Origin: Nitrosomonas sp. Nm51
GTDB taxonomy: Bacteria; Pseudomonadota; Gammaproteobacteria; Burkholderiales; Nitrosomonadaceae
NCBI RefSeq assembly: GCF_900111165.1
Contig: NZ_FOGH01000009.1
Coordinates: 1 to 64,000 of the forward strand
DNA: 64,000 nt
Direction: 5' to 3'
A program made the translations under genes and the position numbers. This document shows positions 29,623 through 41,056 of this stretch, piece by piece. Each line of letters begins with the position of its first letter. Position 1 is the first letter of the stretch. The notes beneath the pieces are model-generated. The model saw nothing but the letters and a program-made list of their open reading frames with translations, did not search any database and was not told the origin of the DNA.

Positions 29623-30048
29623 ATGGCAATTGAGAGAACTTTTTCCATTATCAAACCTGACGCAGTTGCAAAAAACGTAATTGGTCAGATTTATACGCGT
29701 TTCGAATCAAGTGGACTAAAAATAATTGCCGCACGCATGATACAGCTTTCCAGGTTTGAAGCCGAGCAGTTTTACGCCGTTCATCGTGAGCGCCCGTTTT
29801 TTAACGATCTAGTTGATTTTATGGTATCCGGTCCTGTTATGGTACAGGTGCTTGAAGGGGAAGATGCGATTCGCAAAAATCGAGAATTGATGGGTGCTAC
29901 CGATCCACAAAAAGCGGATAGAGGCACTATTCGCGCTGATTTCGCTGACAGCATTGATGCGAATGCCGTACATGGTTCGGATGGGCCGGAAACAGCTGCT
30001 GTTGAAATTGCCAGTTTTTTCCCGGCACTGGAAATTTATTCCCGCTGA
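29623..30048 (+). CDS. ndk: Nucleoside-diphosphate kinase
   Basis: Transfers the gamma-phosphate among nucleoside di- and triphosphates through a phospho-histidine. The 141-residue protein starts [15 protein letters not shown] at the ATG at 29623, with GGAG at 29613-29616 upstream. A TTG at 29611 would add four residues and was not chosen. The active-site His lies in [15 protein letters not shown]. It opens the conserved ndk-rlmN-pilF-rodZ-ispG-hisS-yfgM-bamB block of betaproteobacteria. Confidence 0.97.
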   Translation: MAIERTFSIIKPDAVAKNVIGQIYTRFESSGLKIIAARMIQLSRFEAEQFYAVHRERPFFNDLVDFMVSGPVMVQVLEGEDAIRKNRELMGATDPQKADRGTIRADFADSIDANAVHGSDGPETAAVEIASFFPALEIYSR

Positions 30049-30079
30049 TTCCGATCATTTTGCTGTACTCAAATAAACT

Positions 30080-31216
30080 GTGACAATTAATTTGCTTGAT
30101 TACGACAGAGAAGGTCTCGCTGATTTTTTGACAGAAATGGGTGAGAAGCCGTTTCGCGCCCGGCAAATACTAAAATGGATTCACCAGTCGAATCAGTCTG
30201 ATTTTAATCAAATGAGCGATTTGGCAAAGAACCTGAGAGCAAAACTTTCTAAAATATCTGTCATCACAGTACCTCAGGTAACTCGCGACCATACGGCTGC
30301 CGATGGAACACGTAAATGGTTGTTATCTGTTGGCTCGGGTAACGGCGTTGAAAGCGTTTTTATTCCCGAAGCAAACCGTGGAACATTGTGCGTTTCCAGC
30401 CAGGTCGGATGTGCTCTTGCTTGTGCATTTTGTGCGACGGGTAAACAAGGCTTTAACCGGAATTTATCGGTCGCTGAGATTGTCGGGCAGCTTTGGTTGG
30501 CAAATAAGATGCTGATGGAGAAGAACGGTTGTCAACCACCGGCAAAAACGCGAAACGGTATTCTTGATCCGCAGCCTGTGCTTTTCGCGCGCAGAGTTAC
30601 CAATGTTGTAATGATGGGGATGGGTGAACCGCTTGCCAACTTTGAAAATGTCGTAACCGCGTTAAATATCATGCTTGACGACCATGCATATGGATTGTCA
30701 CGGCGGCGCGTAACGGTCAGTACTTCAGGATTAATTCCCGCAATGGATCGACTGCGAAAAAGATGTCCGGTGGCTTTGGCCGTATCCTTGCATGCACCGA
30801 ATGATGTTTTGCGTGATTATCTGGTGCCGGTTAATCAGAAGTACCCGATCCAGGATCTGTTGGCAGCGTGTCAGCGTTATTTACAGGATGCGCCGCGCGA
30901 CTTTATTACATTTGAATATGTAATGCTTGACGGTATCAACGATAGCGTATCGCATGCGCGTGAACTGATCCAACTCGTCCGGGATGTGCCCTGTAAAATT
31001 AATTTGATTCCGTTTAATGCTTTTCCTGGTTCTGAATTTAAGCGCTCTTCGTCTGAATCGATCCGTGTATTTCGTGATATGCTAATGCAGGCAGGGTTGA
31101 CAACGACGGTGCGAAAAACACGTGGCGATGATATCGCAGCCGCATGTGGCCAGCTGGCAGGGCGGGTATATGACAAAACCCGCCGTTCTACCAGGGGAAA
31201 GTTGGAGGTCATTTAA
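30080..31216 (+). CDS. rlmN: Dual-specificity 23S rRNA / tRNA adenine-C2 methyltransferase RlmN
   Basis: A radical-SAM enzyme that methylates C2 of A2503 in 23S rRNA and of A37 in several tRNAs. The 378-residue protein starts at a GTG. The radical-SAM cluster motif CALACAFC lies at about residues 113-120 and is followed by ATGKQGF. The C-terminal Cys in [10 protein letters not shown] is the conserved mCys acceptor. The usual [13 protein letters not shown] and [20 protein letters not shown] blocks are present. Confidence 0.96.
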   Translation: MTINLLDYDREGLADFLTEMGEKPFRARQILKWIHQSNQSDFNQMSDLAKNLRAKLSKISVITVPQVTRDHTAADGTRKWLLSVGSGNGVESVFIPEANRGTLCVSSQVGCALACAFCATGKQGFNRNLSVAEIVGQLWLANKMLMEKNGCQPPAKTRNGILDPQPVLFARRVTNVVMMGMGEPLANFENVVTALNIMLDDHAYGLSRRRVTVSTSGLIPAMDRLRKRCPVALAVSLHAPNDVLRDYLVPVNQKYPIQDLLAACQRYLQDAPRDFITFEYVMLDGINDSVSHARELIQLVRDVPCKINLIPFNAFPGSEFKRSSSESIRVFRDMLMQAGLTTTVRKTRGDDIAAACGQLAGRVYDKTRRSTRGKLEVI

Positions 31217-31245
31217 ATTTGATAAGCGCAATACTGGAAAAAGTC

Positions 31246-32034
31246 ATGCTTATAAAATATGTGAAGCTGTCTGCATTCGTTATTGTATTGAGCTTTTTGT
31301 GGGGCGGGTGTGTCCATGAACCTATAGAAGGACGTTTATCACCCGAACAGAGTGCGGCGCGAGCAGAGAAAAGTGCGCGTATACACACTGAATTGGCTGC
31401 CGAATATTACTATCGCGGACAATATAAAGTGGCGCTGGAAGAAATTGAAACAGCGCTGGAATCAAAACCAAATTATGCGCCAGCTTTTAGCGTGCTTGGA
31501 TTAGTTTATATGACCTTGGGTGAGGATGGCAAAGCGCAGTTTAATTTTGACCGTGCGCTGAAAATTGATCCGGAAAACCCTGAGTTACATAACAATTATG
31601 GTTGGTTTCTGTGCGAGCGTTTTCCCGAACAAATTGACAGAGCGATTAATCATTTTATGACCGCGCTAAAAGATCCTCTTTATGAAACGCGCCATGTGGC
31701 ATACGCCAACGCCGGTATTTGTGAACTGAAACGTAGTAATTTTTCTAAAGCATCCCTGTATTTCGATGAATCTCTGTCGCTGCAGCCCAATTATCGTCCA
31801 GCACTGGTCGGGTTGATCGAGATGGATTTCAAGGTGGGAAAAATTGAGGCTGCTCAGTCGAAGCTGTCTGAATACCTGCAAAAATATCAACCGACAGCCA
31901 GAAGCCTATGGCTTGGGATGCAAATTGAACGGATTGCCGGAAATATCCGCGCAGCAAATAGCTATCTTTTTCAGCTACAAAAAAATTTCCCCAATTCTAG
32001 TGAATATAGGGCTGCGAGAGAAGGTGGTCTTTGA
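31246..32034 (+). CDS. pilF: Type IV pilus biogenesis/stability lipoprotein PilF (PilW)
   Basis: An outer-membrane lipoprotein needed for multimerisation of the PilQ secretin. From the ATG at 31246 it has 262 residues, with a lipobox FLWGGC ending at about residue 21. An upstream TTG (31219) would add nine residues. Several TPR repeats follow (YYYRGQYKVALEEIETALES, APAFSVLGLVYMTLGEDGKA, NNYGWFLCERFPEQ). This gene position between rlmN and rodZ is standard, and most other pilus genes are elsewhere. Confidence 0.93.
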   Translation: MLIKYVKLSAFVIVLSFLWGGCVHEPIEGRLSPEQSAARAEKSARIHTELAAEYYYRGQYKVALEEIETALESKPNYAPAFSVLGLVYMTLGEDGKAQFNFDRALKIDPENPELHNNYGWFLCERFPEQIDRAINHFMTALKDPLYETRHVAYANAGICELKRSNFSKASLYFDESLSLQPNYRPALVGLIEMDFKVGKIEAAQSKLSEYLQKYQPTARSLWLGMQIERIAGNIRAANSYLFQLQKNFPNSSEYRAAREGGL

Positions 32035-32035
32035 A

Positions 32036-33130
32036 ATGGATGAGCGCGATAATGAAAAAGAGAAAAAAGATGAACGCATGCATTTGAACGATGCAATAAT
32101 GAAGAATCTCCATGCAGACGACGTCCGTGCTCACAGTGCTTCCGAAGCAGATAAGTATGCACAAGATACGTTTCAAAATTCACCTGCGATTGGCCGTGAC
32201 ACCGGTGTAACCGACAATATGCAGACAAACGCATTATCTGTTGAGTCGGAATCAGAAATCAGTCACTTTCTAAAGACGGAAAGTCATTCGGATACTCCGG
32301 ATAACCAGGTGTTAAACTCTGCAAGTGTTGTACATGGTGTGGGTCATATGCTGCGCAATGCGCGCGTATCCAGAAATATGAGCATGGAAGATGTGTCTCG
32401 TCAACTCAGGATTTCCGTGCAGCAGGTTGAAGCAATAGAGAAGGAAAGTTTCGATGTACTGCCAGGGCGTACATTTGTTCGCGGGTTTGTACGTAACTAC
32501 GCTAATCTGATGCAATTGGATTCTGATGCAATTGTACAACTGTTGCCAGGACCGACAACGACTGTCTCACATATTGAACACACACCCTTCAAAATTCAAG
32601 AAATGAAGTCTTCATCCAGGAGTGGCAGGGGAATAAACAATACAGTACTGACTATTGTTATTTTGGCGCTTCTGGCAGCGGTTTTGTTCTTTCTCCACGA
32701 TAAATTACTGTTTTGGCGATCAGCGGTACAAAGTACCGATCTGGCAGTTCAGCAAGAAAATGGTCAGGCATCCGTGGAGCTGCAGCTTCCATTATCTTCA
32801 TTAAAATTATCAGATAAACCTGATAAAACTACTCAATTCAATCAAGATTCCTTAACGGGATTAAACAACGCTTCTGCAATAAATACCTTCGGTACGCTGA
32901 CCTTGAATTTTACTGCAGAGGCGCATGTAAAAGTAACCGATGGTAACGATGATATAATTTTTGAACAAAATAATGCCAGTGGTACTCAACAAAGAGTCAG
33001 CGGCAGAAAACCCTTGTCGATTGTTATCAGTGATGCATCAGCGGTTGAGGTTACATATAATGACCGTCTGATCGATATTAAGCCTTATACCAATACTCAA
33101 AATGGCAGCGCACAATTAATGCTTGAATAG
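32036..33130 (+). CDS. RodZ-like helix-turn-helix membrane protein
   Basis: A cytoskeletal adaptor of the RodZ type, which links MreB to the membrane. The start is the ATG at 32036, one base after the pilF stop with AAGGTGG upstream; longer frames run antiparallel through pilF and are not supported. The N-terminal roughly 100 residues are acidic and low-complexity. An HTH (XRE/HTH_25) domain follows at about 102-165 ([35 protein letters not shown]). A membrane helix at about 202-222 and a C-terminal DUF4115 domain complete it. The 364-residue length is typical of proteobacterial RodZ. Confidence 0.88.
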   Translation: MDERDNEKEKKDERMHLNDAIMKNLHADDVRAHSASEADKYAQDTFQNSPAIGRDTGVTDNMQTNALSVESESEISHFLKTESHSDTPDNQVLNSASVVHGVGHMLRNARVSRNMSMEDVSRQLRISVQQVEAIEKESFDVLPGRTFVRGFVRNYANLMQLDSDAIVQLLPGPTTTVSHIEHTPFKIQEMKSSSRSGRGINNTVLTIVILALLAAVLFFLHDKLLFWRSAVQSTDLAVQQENGQASVELQLPLSSLKLSDKPDKTTQFNQDSLTGLNNASAINTFGTLTLNFTAEAHVKVTDGNDDIIFEQNNASGTQQRVSGRKPLSIVISDASAVEVTYNDRLIDIKPYTNTQNGSAQLMLE

Positions 33131-33183
33131 TTTCCAGTCATGTTAACTGGCGCTGCTTCCATGCCCTAAATGAAAATGTACGT

Positions 33184-34425
33184 ATGATGTCTCCAAATCG
33201 TTTAATTTCACAACGCCGTAACAGTATTGGCGTCAACGTTGGTACCGTTAAAATCGGCGGAGGCGCGCCGGTTGTCGTGCAATCCATGACCAATACCGAT
33301 ACTGTCGATGAAACTGCAACCGTCGAGCAGGTATCGCAACTTGCGCGTGCCGGTTCTGAACTGGTACGTATCACAGTAAATACAGCCGAGGCGGCAAAAG
33401 CAGTCCCCGCTATACGACAGCGGTTGGATGATATGGGTTGCCATGTGCCGCTAGTCGGCGATTTTCATTTTAATGGACATAAACTGCTGACGAGTTATCC
33501 TGAATGTGCGCAATCCCTGGCTAAGTTTCGAATTAATCCCGGGAACGTTGGAAAAGGAAAAAAGCGCGACGAGCAGTTTGCTACCCTGATTGAGACAGCC
33601 TGTCGGTATGACAAGCCTATTCGTATCGGTGTTAATTGGGGCAGTCTGGATCAGGAAATGCTGGCGCGCATCATGGATGAAAATGCCGGCTCAAACGACC
33701 CGAAAGACGCGGCCTATGTGATGCGTGAGGCATTAATAACGTCTGCACTGGAAAGTGCTGCAAAAGCGGAAGAAATTGGACTGCCACGTAGCAGAATTGT
33801 ACTGTCCTGCAAGGTCAGTGGCGTACAGGATTTGATCTCGGTTTATCGCGAACTTGCCCTGCGGTGTGATTATGCTCTACATCTGGGATTGACTGAGGCT
33901 GGAATGGGGTCCAAGGGAATTGTGGCTTCGGCAGCTGCTTTGGCGGTACTTTTACAAGAAGGCATTGGTGATACAATTCGTATTTCATTAACGCCGGAAC
34001 CCGGCGGATCACGCTCGAGGGAAGTGATTGTTGCGCAGGAAATACTGCAAACCATGGGATTGCGTGCATTTGTGCCATTGGTTGCTGCATGCCCCGGGTG
34101 TGGGCGTACGACAAGTACATATTTTCAGGAATTGGCTGAAAGTATTCAAGGTTATGTGCGTGACGAAATGGTTGTCTGGCGTGATCAGTATGAAGGTGTG
34201 GAAAACATGTCGCTGGCGGTAATGGGATGCGTAGTGAACGGGCCTGGAGAAAGTAAACATGCCAATATTGGTATCAGTTTGCCGGGTTCTGGCGAAAGTC
34301 CGGTGGCACCGGTCTATGTGGATGGCGAAAAAACGGTCACTTTAAAGGGCGATAATATAGCGGGTGAATTCCGTCAGATTGTCGAAAACTATGTTCGGGA
34401 AAAATATCCTAAGAAAGCTGGGTAA
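33184..34425 (+). CDS. ispG: 4-hydroxy-3-methylbut-2-enyl diphosphate synthase
   Basis: The 4Fe-4S enzyme of the MEP isoprenoid pathway that reduces ME-cPP to HMBPP. The 413-residue protein has [20 protein letters not shown] with QSMTNTDT at the start. It has the Fe-S ligand region [11 protein letters not shown] plus the later Cys and Glu in [10 protein letters not shown]. It overlaps hisS by one base (TAATG), suggesting coupled translation. Confidence 0.97.
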   Translation: MMSPNRLISQRRNSIGVNVGTVKIGGGAPVVVQSMTNTDTVDETATVEQVSQLARAGSELVRITVNTAEAAKAVPAIRQRLDDMGCHVPLVGDFHFNGHKLLTSYPECAQSLAKFRINPGNVGKGKKRDEQFATLIETACRYDKPIRIGVNWGSLDQEMLARIMDENAGSNDPKDAAYVMREALITSALESAAKAEEIGLPRSRIVLSCKVSGVQDLISVYRELALRCDYALHLGLTEAGMGSKGIVASAAALAVLLQEGIGDTIRISLTPEPGGSRSREVIVAQEILQTMGLRAFVPLVAACPGCGRTTSTYFQELAESIQGYVRDEMVVWRDQYEGVENMSLAVMGCVVNGPGESKHANIGISLPGSGESPVAPVYVDGEKTVTLKGDNIAGEFRQIVENYVREKYPKKAG

Positions 34426-35684
34426 TGGCTAAAGTTGCGAAGGCAGTTCGCGGGATGAATGATATTCTTCCCGAAGAAGCGCATCAGTGGCAATTTTTCG
34501 AACGGACTGTACAAGATTGGCTGGCTATGTATGGTTATCGCTCTATACGAACGCCTATAGTCGAACACACTGATTTATTTGTTCGCTCCATTGGTGAGGT
34601 GACTGATATTGTTGAAAAAGAGATGTACAGTTTCGTTGATCACCTCAACAATGACAGACTGGCGCTGCGGCCAGAAGGCACTGCTTCCTGCGTTCGGGCT
34701 GTCATCGAACACAATCTGTTGTATGAAGGACCGCAGCGCCTTTCCTATTCCGGAGCAATGTTCCGGCATGAAAGACCACAAAAAGGGCGTTACCGACAGT
34801 TTCATCAAGTCGGTGTAGAAGCACTGGGCTATTCCGGCCCGGATATAGATGTCGAATTAATTGTCATGTGCGCACGTCTGTGGCAAATGCTCGGTATCAC
34901 CGGTCTGCGTCTTGAAATTGGCACACTGGGAAGTATGGAATCTAGGGCACTGCACCGGGCGAAGCTAATCAAATATTTTGAGCAAAACGTCAAACATTTG
35001 GATGAGGATGCCAGCAGGCGGTTGCATACAAACCCGTTGCGAATCCTGGACAGTAAAAATCCGAAAATGCAGTCGGTTATCGAACAGGCGCCCAGACTGA
35101 TCGACGACTTGGATGAAGCGTCGCGTATTCACTTCGAAACGTTGCAGTTTATGCTGCGCGAGCAGGATGTTCAATTTGAAATCAATTTGCGCTTGGTCAG
35201 AGGGCTGGATTACTACAACCGTACGGTTTTTGAATGGGTTACTGATAGACTCGGGGCGCAAAGTACGGTTTGTGCTGGAGGCCGCTATGACGGGCTAATA
35301 GAGCAGATAGGCGGCAAACCAGCACCTGCTTGTGGGTTTGCCATGGGTGTAGAACGTTTGCTGGCATTGGTGCATCAATGTGGCAAAGAAATAATGCCAC
35401 CGATTCCCGATGCCTATATTGTGCATCAGGGCAAACAAGCTATGAGTTTCGCATGGAAAACCGCGGAACTGTTACGTGAAGCAGGCTGTCAGGTCATTCT
35501 GCATTGCGGAGGTGGCGGCTTTAAATCACAGATGAAAAAAGCGGATGTCAGCGGTGCACGTTATGCAATCATTATTGGTGATGATGAAGCATTGGCGGGA
35601 GAAGTCACTTTAAAGCCTTTACGCGTGGCTACCGATCAAACCAGAATAGATTTGCATGCAATTGGTGATTTGATAAAAACATAG
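34425..35684 (+). CDS. hisS: Histidyl-tRNA synthetase
   Basis: A class II aminoacyl-tRNA synthetase. The 419-residue protein has the N-terminal [37 protein letters not shown], motif-2-type [31 protein letters not shown], and motif 3 [10 protein letters not shown]. Its ATG shares a base with the ispG stop codon. Normal length, no anomalies. Confidence 0.98.
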   Translation: MAKVAKAVRGMNDILPEEAHQWQFFERTVQDWLAMYGYRSIRTPIVEHTDLFVRSIGEVTDIVEKEMYSFVDHLNNDRLALRPEGTASCVRAVIEHNLLYEGPQRLSYSGAMFRHERPQKGRYRQFHQVGVEALGYSGPDIDVELIVMCARLWQMLGITGLRLEIGTLGSMESRALHRAKLIKYFEQNVKHLDEDASRRLHTNPLRILDSKNPKMQSVIEQAPRLIDDLDEASRIHFETLQFMLREQDVQFEINLRLVRGLDYYNRTVFEWVTDRLGAQSTVCAGGRYDGLIEQIGGKPAPACGFAMGVERLLALVHQCGKEIMPPIPDAYIVHQGKQAMSFAWKTAELLREAGCQVILHCGGGGFKSQMKKADVSGARYAIIIGDDEALAGEVTLKPLRVATDQTRIDLHAIGDLIKT

Positions 35685-35794
35685 CAGGCATGTTGTTTGT
35701 TTTGGCAGACTGACTAAAACAAAACATGAGATTTAAACAGATATTGATTGTGTTTGAATTTTGATGTGAACAGAGATTCTTTCAGGATAATACA

Positions 35795-36433
35795 ATGGCG
35801 ACATATAATCGAGAAGAAGAAGAAAAAATTGAAGGCATTAAAGCATGGTGGGACAAGTATGGAACTATTATAACAATAGTTTTGGCGACAATGGTTGCAA
35901 CCATCGGTGCCACGCAGGTATGGAAATATTATCAGCAACAACAAGCGCATCAGGCGGCCGATTTATATGCTTTGTTGAAGCAGGTTCAGTCAACTCAAGA
36001 TATTGAGAAAATCGGCGATGCCGCATATTTGTTAACAGAAGGATATCCGTCCAGCGGGTATGCGCCGCGTGCCGCACTGATAGCCGCTAAGGCCAGTGTG
36101 GATGCAGGTGACATGCAACGCGCAAAACAGCAACTAGAATGGATACTTGATCATGCCAAAGAACCCGAGATGAGAGATTTGGCCAGGTTGAGACTTGCCA
36201 GTGTTTTATTGGATGAAGAAAACTACAGCGAAGCCTTACGGCATTTAAACGCTGAGCATTTAGATTCTTTCTCCGGTTTGTATGCTGATTTAAAAGGTGA
36301 TGTTTTGCTGGCGTCAGGAGAAACGGAAGAGGCCCGTTTATCTTATCAAGCGGCCATTGATAAACTGAATAAAAATAACAGTTATTTCAATATCGTCCAA
36401 ATGAAACTGGATGCACTGGGTGAATCAGAATAA
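35795..36433 (+). CDS. YfgM-like TPR membrane protein
   Basis: A 212-residue inner-membrane protein with a membrane anchor at about residues 22-42 (YGTIITIVLATMVATIGATQ) and a C-terminal periplasmic TPR region (tetratricopeptide_21 type). YfgM in E. coli is a chaperone partner of the SecYEG/PpiD complex. AGGATAATACA lies before the ATG. It sits between hisS and bamB as in other proteobacteria. Confidence 0.9.
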   Translation: MATYNREEEEKIEGIKAWWDKYGTIITIVLATMVATIGATQVWKYYQQQQAHQAADLYALLKQVQSTQDIEKIGDAAYLLTEGYPSSGYAPRAALIAAKASVDAGDMQRAKQQLEWILDHAKEPEMRDLARLRLASVLLDEENYSEALRHLNAEHLDSFSGLYADLKGDVLLASGETEEARLSYQAAIDKLNKNNSYFNIVQMKLDALGESE

Positions 36434-36447
36434 TCGATTGTATACTA

Positions 36448-37665
36448 TTGAGAACCAGCGTGCTTGGACGAAGCAGATCATTATGGGTTTTATTTTTGGT
36501 ATTCCTATTAAACGGTTGCAGTAGTCTGCCATTACCATTCGATCCCCGTATATTTGATTCGCTGGGATATCAAATTACCGAACTCTTTGAAGGAGAAGAA
36601 AAAGAAGTAATCGATGAGGCGGAATTGGAAGCATTGAATGCACTTGATGAAATTCCGCTTCTATGGAAAAACCGCGTCGGTGATAGCGAAGTATCCCGTT
36701 TTATTGTTGCCTATGAAAATGATGCTGTTTATGTGGCTGACGAAGAAGGCCGGTTGACCAGACTGGAACCGGAGACAGGCGAGAAAATCTGGGATGTTAA
36801 GACTAAAAATCCGTTTTCAGCCGGTGTCGGAGTCGGAGAAGGTACGGTACTGGTAGGAACGTCTAAAGGTGAAGTGTTTGCCTTCAATGAATCGGGCCAT
36901 ACGGTATGGAAGGCACAAGTCAGTAGTGAAGTACTAGGTCCTCCCCAGGTTAAAGACAATATGGTCGTTGTACGTACGGCCGATGGACGGATTTATGGTC
37001 TCGATGCGCTGGATGGCAGTCGCAAATGGTTTTTTCAAGGTGCAACGCCTGCTCTGACAGTGCGCAGTTCAGCGGGGGTGGCCATTACGCAAGGTGCGGT
37101 ATTTGCAGGATTTGCCGGTGGCAAATTAGTAGGGATGAGTCTGTTTACCGGGAATGTGGGTTGGGAGGCCGTGGTATCACAACCGCGGGGTGTGACCGAG
37201 TTAGAGCGAATGACTGATATTACCAGTTCACCGGCTGTCGACGACCGCCTGATTTGTGCCGTTGCTTATCAGGGGCGAGTGGGCTGTTTTCAGATTATCG
37301 ACGGAACACAGATTTGGGCGCGTGAATCATCCAGTAGTGCGGGACTGGCAATGGACAGCGATTATGTTTATGTTTCCGAAGATAATGGTGTATTGGCTGC
37401 CTACGACAAAAGAAGCGGTGCCGGTATGTGGAAGCAGGTGCGGTTGGGCAGCAAAAATTTAACCGCACCTTTGGTAGCTGGTCACGTTGTAGTGATTGGT
37501 GATGATAAAGGTTACGTCAATATTCTGAGAAATTATGATGGCGTGGTGTTGGCACGTGCAGCAACGGATGGCAGTGCTATTTTATCGCGCCCGCAGCGCA
37601 TTCCTGACGGATTTGTCGTGCAGACTGTTGAAGGCGGTATATTTGCCTTCAGCACACAGTTATAA
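36448..37665 (+). CDS. bamB: Outer membrane assembly lipoprotein BamB
   Basis: An outer-membrane beta-propeller lipoprotein of the BAM complex, which inserts beta-barrel proteins. The 405-residue precursor has a lipobox, FLLNGC, near residue 24. PQQ-type propeller blades follow (VYVADEEGRLTRLEPETGEK, VGTSKGEVFAFNESG, VVRTADGRIYGLDALDGSRK). The start is a TTG at 36448; a GTG at 36460 is an alternative. It ends the conserved block; der, which usually follows bamB, is replaced by the flagellar fliK gene on the other strand. Confidence 0.95.
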   Translation: MRTSVLGRSRSLWVLFLVFLLNGCSSLPLPFDPRIFDSLGYQITELFEGEEKEVIDEAELEALNALDEIPLLWKNRVGDSEVSRFIVAYENDAVYVADEEGRLTRLEPETGEKIWDVKTKNPFSAGVGVGEGTVLVGTSKGEVFAFNESGHTVWKAQVSSEVLGPPQVKDNMVVVRTADGRIYGLDALDGSRKWFFQGATPALTVRSSAGVAITQGAVFAGFAGGKLVGMSLFTGNVGWEAVVSQPRGVTELERMTDITSSPAVDDRLICAVAYQGRVGCFQIIDGTQIWARESSSSAGLAMDSDYVYVSEDNGVLAAYDKRSGAGMWKQVRLGSKNLTAPLVAGHVVVIGDDKGYVNILRNYDGVVLARAATDGSAILSRPQRIPDGFVVQTVEGGIFAFSTQL

Positions 37666-37679
37666 ATTTTCCCGTTCAT

Positions 37680-39083
37680 TTAAGCAAAGGTATTAACGAT
37701 GCCGTTGTGTCTGCCTATGGTAATCCCACCTTCCCGGCTTGTGTCAGAATTATTATGTGCGCTAATTACGGGTGTATTCCTATCTGGATGATTTGCCTGC
37801 TGTTCAGCTTTATCCTGCTGTTGAAATGATTCAGCTCCGACCATGACATCCCCAAGCTGAATACCACTTTCAGCCATTAATTCACGTAATCTCGGTAAGG
37901 CCGCCTCTATCGCTTCGCGTACTGCCAAATGTGGCGATACAAATTGGGCCGATGCTTGCGTGCCGTTGTCATTTGTAAGATTTAACATGATTTCCACCGG
38001 GCCGAGGTGGGCCGGATTCAGGCGAAGTTCAGCAAACTGATGCTGCTGGCTGGCAAGCCAAACGATTTTTTGCGTGAACTCACCATTCCATTTGGGTTGT
38101 CCGATTTGAGCGTCAATATCGATATGTTGCGAGGCAGTTGCATGCGTGGCGGTTTGAGAAAGTGTTTGTGACAAGTTATTTAATCCAGTTTGGAATATTG
38201 TATCTGAATCTGTTTGAAGAAGTGAACTGGCTTCGGTCAGCCTTGCCAGAAAGTCACCGGCATCTGTTGAAAATTCTGAAATTTTGTCACTACTACTGGT
38301 AACATTCGCTGCTTGTAATAATTGTCCCCAATCCTGATTTCCCAACAGGCTTTGCATTGTATCAATCGAAAATTGCGGCATACTTCCGTTGCGAGCTGTG
38401 TTAACTGGGTTTGCATTATTTAGTAAGCCGCCGTTTCCTAAATTATTACCGGAGAGATTGGATAGGAACGGCAATTTCTTGCCGTCACCGGCAGAATTGT
38501 CTGCTTGTGATAGTTGTTGCCATGGGTATTGGTTCGTTGGCATTCTGTGTTTATCGTTCTGCTGTATCTCCGATTGAGACTGCAAAAGTATCGAGGTCGA
38601 GACTGAAGCGTGTCCGAGGTTTGTGTTATTTGCATGTATCCCTGACTGATTAGGTGATATTCCTGGCACCTGTACTGTCTGCAGCGGTGGTATTATTGTG
38701 TTATCGGTGTTGTTTTCTGTTAATTCGATTTGCGCTGTGTCATTTTCTTGGCTTGACTCTTGCGCAAGGTCAGACTTTGTTTGAGACGATGATTTTGCTG
38801 TATTGCCGGAATCTGAGTTATCGGTTTTATTAACTGTATTTTCTTTGCTTTCGGTGTTGCCGGCTGATTTTGCATCGACGCTATTTGCGTTTCCTGGGTC
38901 GCGGTCAGTTGCTGCCGGTTGTTTTTTATTTTCGACTTCACGCGCCAGAACGTTGTCAAATTGTTTTCCTTCAGTCTCGTTGGACTCATTGGTGCGTATC
39001 AAATCAGTACGATTGACTGCTGGCTGCTTTGTCGGTATCTGTGCTTGAATGGGAAAGGATGAATTTAACATAGTTGATCTCAT
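37680..39083 (-). CDS. fliK: Flagellar hook-length control protein FliK
   Basis: A molecular ruler that sets hook length and switches export specificity. The 467-residue protein has the long low-complexity N-terminal part rich in Asn/Thr/Gln/Ser that is usual for FliK. Its conserved C-terminal domain is at about residues 330-430: QIGQPKWNGEFTQKIVWLAS, LRLNPAHLGPVEIMLNL, and AALPRLRELMAESGIQLGDV. The first ATG is at 39083, and an ATG at 39071 is an alternative. It lies 14 bases from the bamB stop and is convergent with it. Confidence 0.93.
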   Translation of the reverse strand: MRSTMLNSSFPIQAQIPTKQPAVNRTDLIRTNESNETEGKQFDNVLAREVENKKQPAATDRDPGNANSVDAKSAGNTESKENTVNKTDNSDSGNTAKSSSQTKSDLAQESSQENDTAQIELTENNTDNTIIPPLQTVQVPGISPNQSGIHANNTNLGHASVSTSILLQSQSEIQQNDKHRMPTNQYPWQQLSQADNSAGDGKKLPFLSNLSGNNLGNGGLLNNANPVNTARNGSMPQFSIDTMQSLLGNQDWGQLLQAANVTSSSDKISEFSTDAGDFLARLTEASSLLQTDSDTIFQTGLNNLSQTLSQTATHATASQHIDIDAQIGQPKWNGEFTQKIVWLASQQHQFAELRLNPAHLGPVEIMLNLTNDNGTQASAQFVSPHLAVREAIEAALPRLRELMAESGIQLGDVMVGAESFQQQDKAEQQANHPDRNTPVISAHNNSDTSREGGITIGRHNGIVNTFA

Positions 39084-39148
39084 TAAAATTGTTGGTGTTT
39101 ATTCTGTAGTTAAGCAATGCCTGTACCAAGCTGTTAGTGTATGTGGCG

Positions 39149-39604
39149 TCATTTGGTTGAATTTGAATTGCGATGGGCAAACCGGTTACTGGTAAATTCA
39201 TCAAGCGCTTTTTGCTCTATTTTTTTTTGCCGTGTATTTTCCGATTCCTGATGGCGCTGAAATAATGTGGCGTAGGCGTTAAGTTTACGTTGACAGGATT
39301 GATATTCGCCGCTGCCAGTCTTGCGGTTGTTTTCTGTGTATTCGACTGCTAATCGCTGCTCAGAAATGGCATTATCGAGCTTGTTAATAAATGTGGTGAA
39401 ATTTTGCCACTCAACATGCCCCATACCACTTTGTATAGCATTTTGCAAACGGTCCTGATAGCTTTGCCGGTACTGTAGTAATAAATTAAGTTTTCTTTCG
39501 GCTTCCAGGTGTTGATAATTCAGTCTTCCCAGATTTTTCGCCGAATCGTCGCTCTGTTTCTGTGCAAGATTCAGCAATTTTATTAATGGCGACATATCCG
39601 GCAT
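39149..39604 (-). CDS. fliJ: Flagellar export chaperone FliJ
   Basis: A coiled-coil export protein, 151 residues, that works with the FliI ATPase. The translation is mostly charged and helical (LIKLLNLAQKQSDDSAKNLG, RLNYQHLEAERKLNLLLQ), matching the FliJ family, which is poorly conserved in sequence. It is placed between fliI and fliK in the normal order, with a 15-base spacer to fliI. Confidence 0.88.
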   Translation of the reverse strand: MPDMSPLIKLLNLAQKQSDDSAKNLGRLNYQHLEAERKLNLLLQYRQSYQDRLQNAIQSGMGHVEWQNFTTFINKLDNAISEQRLAVEYTENNRKTGSGEYQSCQRKLNAYATLFQRHQESENTRQKKIEQKALDEFTSNRFAHRNSNSTK

Positions 39605-39619
39605 GTGTGGCTCGTATCG

Positions 39620-41056
39620 TTACTGGTTGTCTTGATTATTAAAGAGTGCAAACAAATTTCTAATGCTGTTGTCGTAATTTTCCCGCTGCGCCATGCCTTG
39701 TTGCAAAAAGTGACTTAGCGCCGGATAAATTTTAATTGCCCGGTCAAGTACCGGATCGGAACCTGAAACATAAGCGCCGACACTGATCAGGTCGTGGTTG
39801 CGTTGATAATGCGAATAAATATTTTTAAATTTTCTTGCAGTCTCGAGGTGTTCCATTGATACAATGTTGGCCATGACACGGCTGATGGATGCCTCAGTAT
39901 CAATTGCCGGGTAGTGGCCGGATTCCGCCAGTCGGCGTGAAAGTACAATATGCCCGTCTAAAATAGCGCGCGCACTGTCGGCTATTGGATCATTGTGGTC
40001 ATCTCCCTCGGTAAGAACAGTATAAAAAGCGGTAATTGAACCGCTGTCATGCTTGCCATTACCCGCACGCTCGACCAGTTGGGGTAGCCGCGCAAATACA
40101 GAAGGTGGGTACCCCTTTGTGGCTGGCGGCTCGCCGATGGCCAGTGCAATCTCTCTTTGTGCCATGGCATAACGTGTCAGCGAATCCATTATCAGCAGAA
40201 CATGCTTGCCTTCATCACGGAAAAACTCTGCAATCGCAGTGGCGTAGGCGGCGCCCTGAAGCCGGAGTAAGGGTGATGTATCAGCAGGTGCCGCAACAAC
40301 TACTGAACGTGTAAGGCCTTCGTGCCCCAATATATTTTCTATGAATTCTTTTACTTCACGCCCGCGTTCTCCTATTAGGCCAACAACAATGACATCCGCA
40401 GCAGTGTAACGTGCCATCATGCCCAAAAGAACGCTTTTGCCGACACCGCTTCCGGCAAAAAGTCCCATGCGTTGTCCCCGGCCAACGGTCAATAATGTAT
40501 TGATTGCGCGTACGCCAACGTCAAGTGGCTGGCAGACCGGTGTTCGTTCCAATGGATTAAACGGTCTGCTGTAAAGCGGAACGCTTTTCTCGGTTTCGAT
40601 TAAACCTAAATGATCGAGTGGTTCGCCGAGTCCGTTGAGTACACGCCCGAGCAATCCTTCGCCGACATTAACATGCTTGGTTTGGTCAGAAGCGCGTCTT
40701 TGCGGATGCTGTTTTTTTCCAATTTTAGGCGGCTCCGCCGCGACTTCGGTGGATATCACTTTTGCGCCGGGCGTTAATCCAAAAATTTCACTGGTTGGCA
40801 TTAAGTACAGGCGTTCGTCTGAGAACCCGACAACTTCTGCTGATACATTGTTTCCATTGGATAAAAAAATGGTACAACTGCTGCCGATTGCCAGTTTAAG
40901 CCCGGTTGCCTCCATAACCAGTCCGGTAACGCGTGTAATGGTTCCATTCAGTAAGACCGGTTTTGAAGCCGTGACGAGTTGATTGCAATTATTTAAATAA
41001 TTGCGCCAATTTTCATGATGATTGTGCATTTGAAAATTATTGATCGATCCAGTCAT
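39620..41056 (-). CDS. fliI: Flagellar export ATPase FliI
   Basis: The hexameric ATPase of the flagellar type III export apparatus, related to F1 beta. The P-loop [14 protein letters not shown] lies near residue 200, and [20 protein letters not shown] carries the Walker B Asp. [19 protein letters not shown] is also typical of flagellar FliI. The start at 41056 has GGTGA upstream and overlaps fliH by 20 bases. A longer frame from 41083 and a shorter one from 41029 are possible. Confidence 0.95.
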   Translation of the reverse strand: MTGSINNFQMHNHHENWRNYLNNCNQLVTASKPVLLNGTITRVTGLVMEATGLKLAIGSSCTIFLSNGNNVSAEVVGFSDERLYLMPTSEIFGLTPGAKVISTEVAAEPPKIGKKQHPQRRASDQTKHVNVGEGLLGRVLNGLGEPLDHLGLIETEKSVPLYSRPFNPLERTPVCQPLDVGVRAINTLLTVGRGQRMGLFAGSGVGKSVLLGMMARYTAADVIVVGLIGERGREVKEFIENILGHEGLTRSVVVAAPADTSPLLRLQGAAYATAIAEFFRDEGKHVLLIMDSLTRYAMAQREIALAIGEPPATKGYPPSVFARLPQLVERAGNGKHDSGSITAFYTVLTEGDDHNDPIADSARAILDGHIVLSRRLAESGHYPAIDTEASISRVMANIVSMEHLETARKFKNIYSHYQRNHDLISVGAYVSGSDPVLDRAIKIYPALSHFLQQGMAQRENYDNSIRNLFALFNNQDNQ

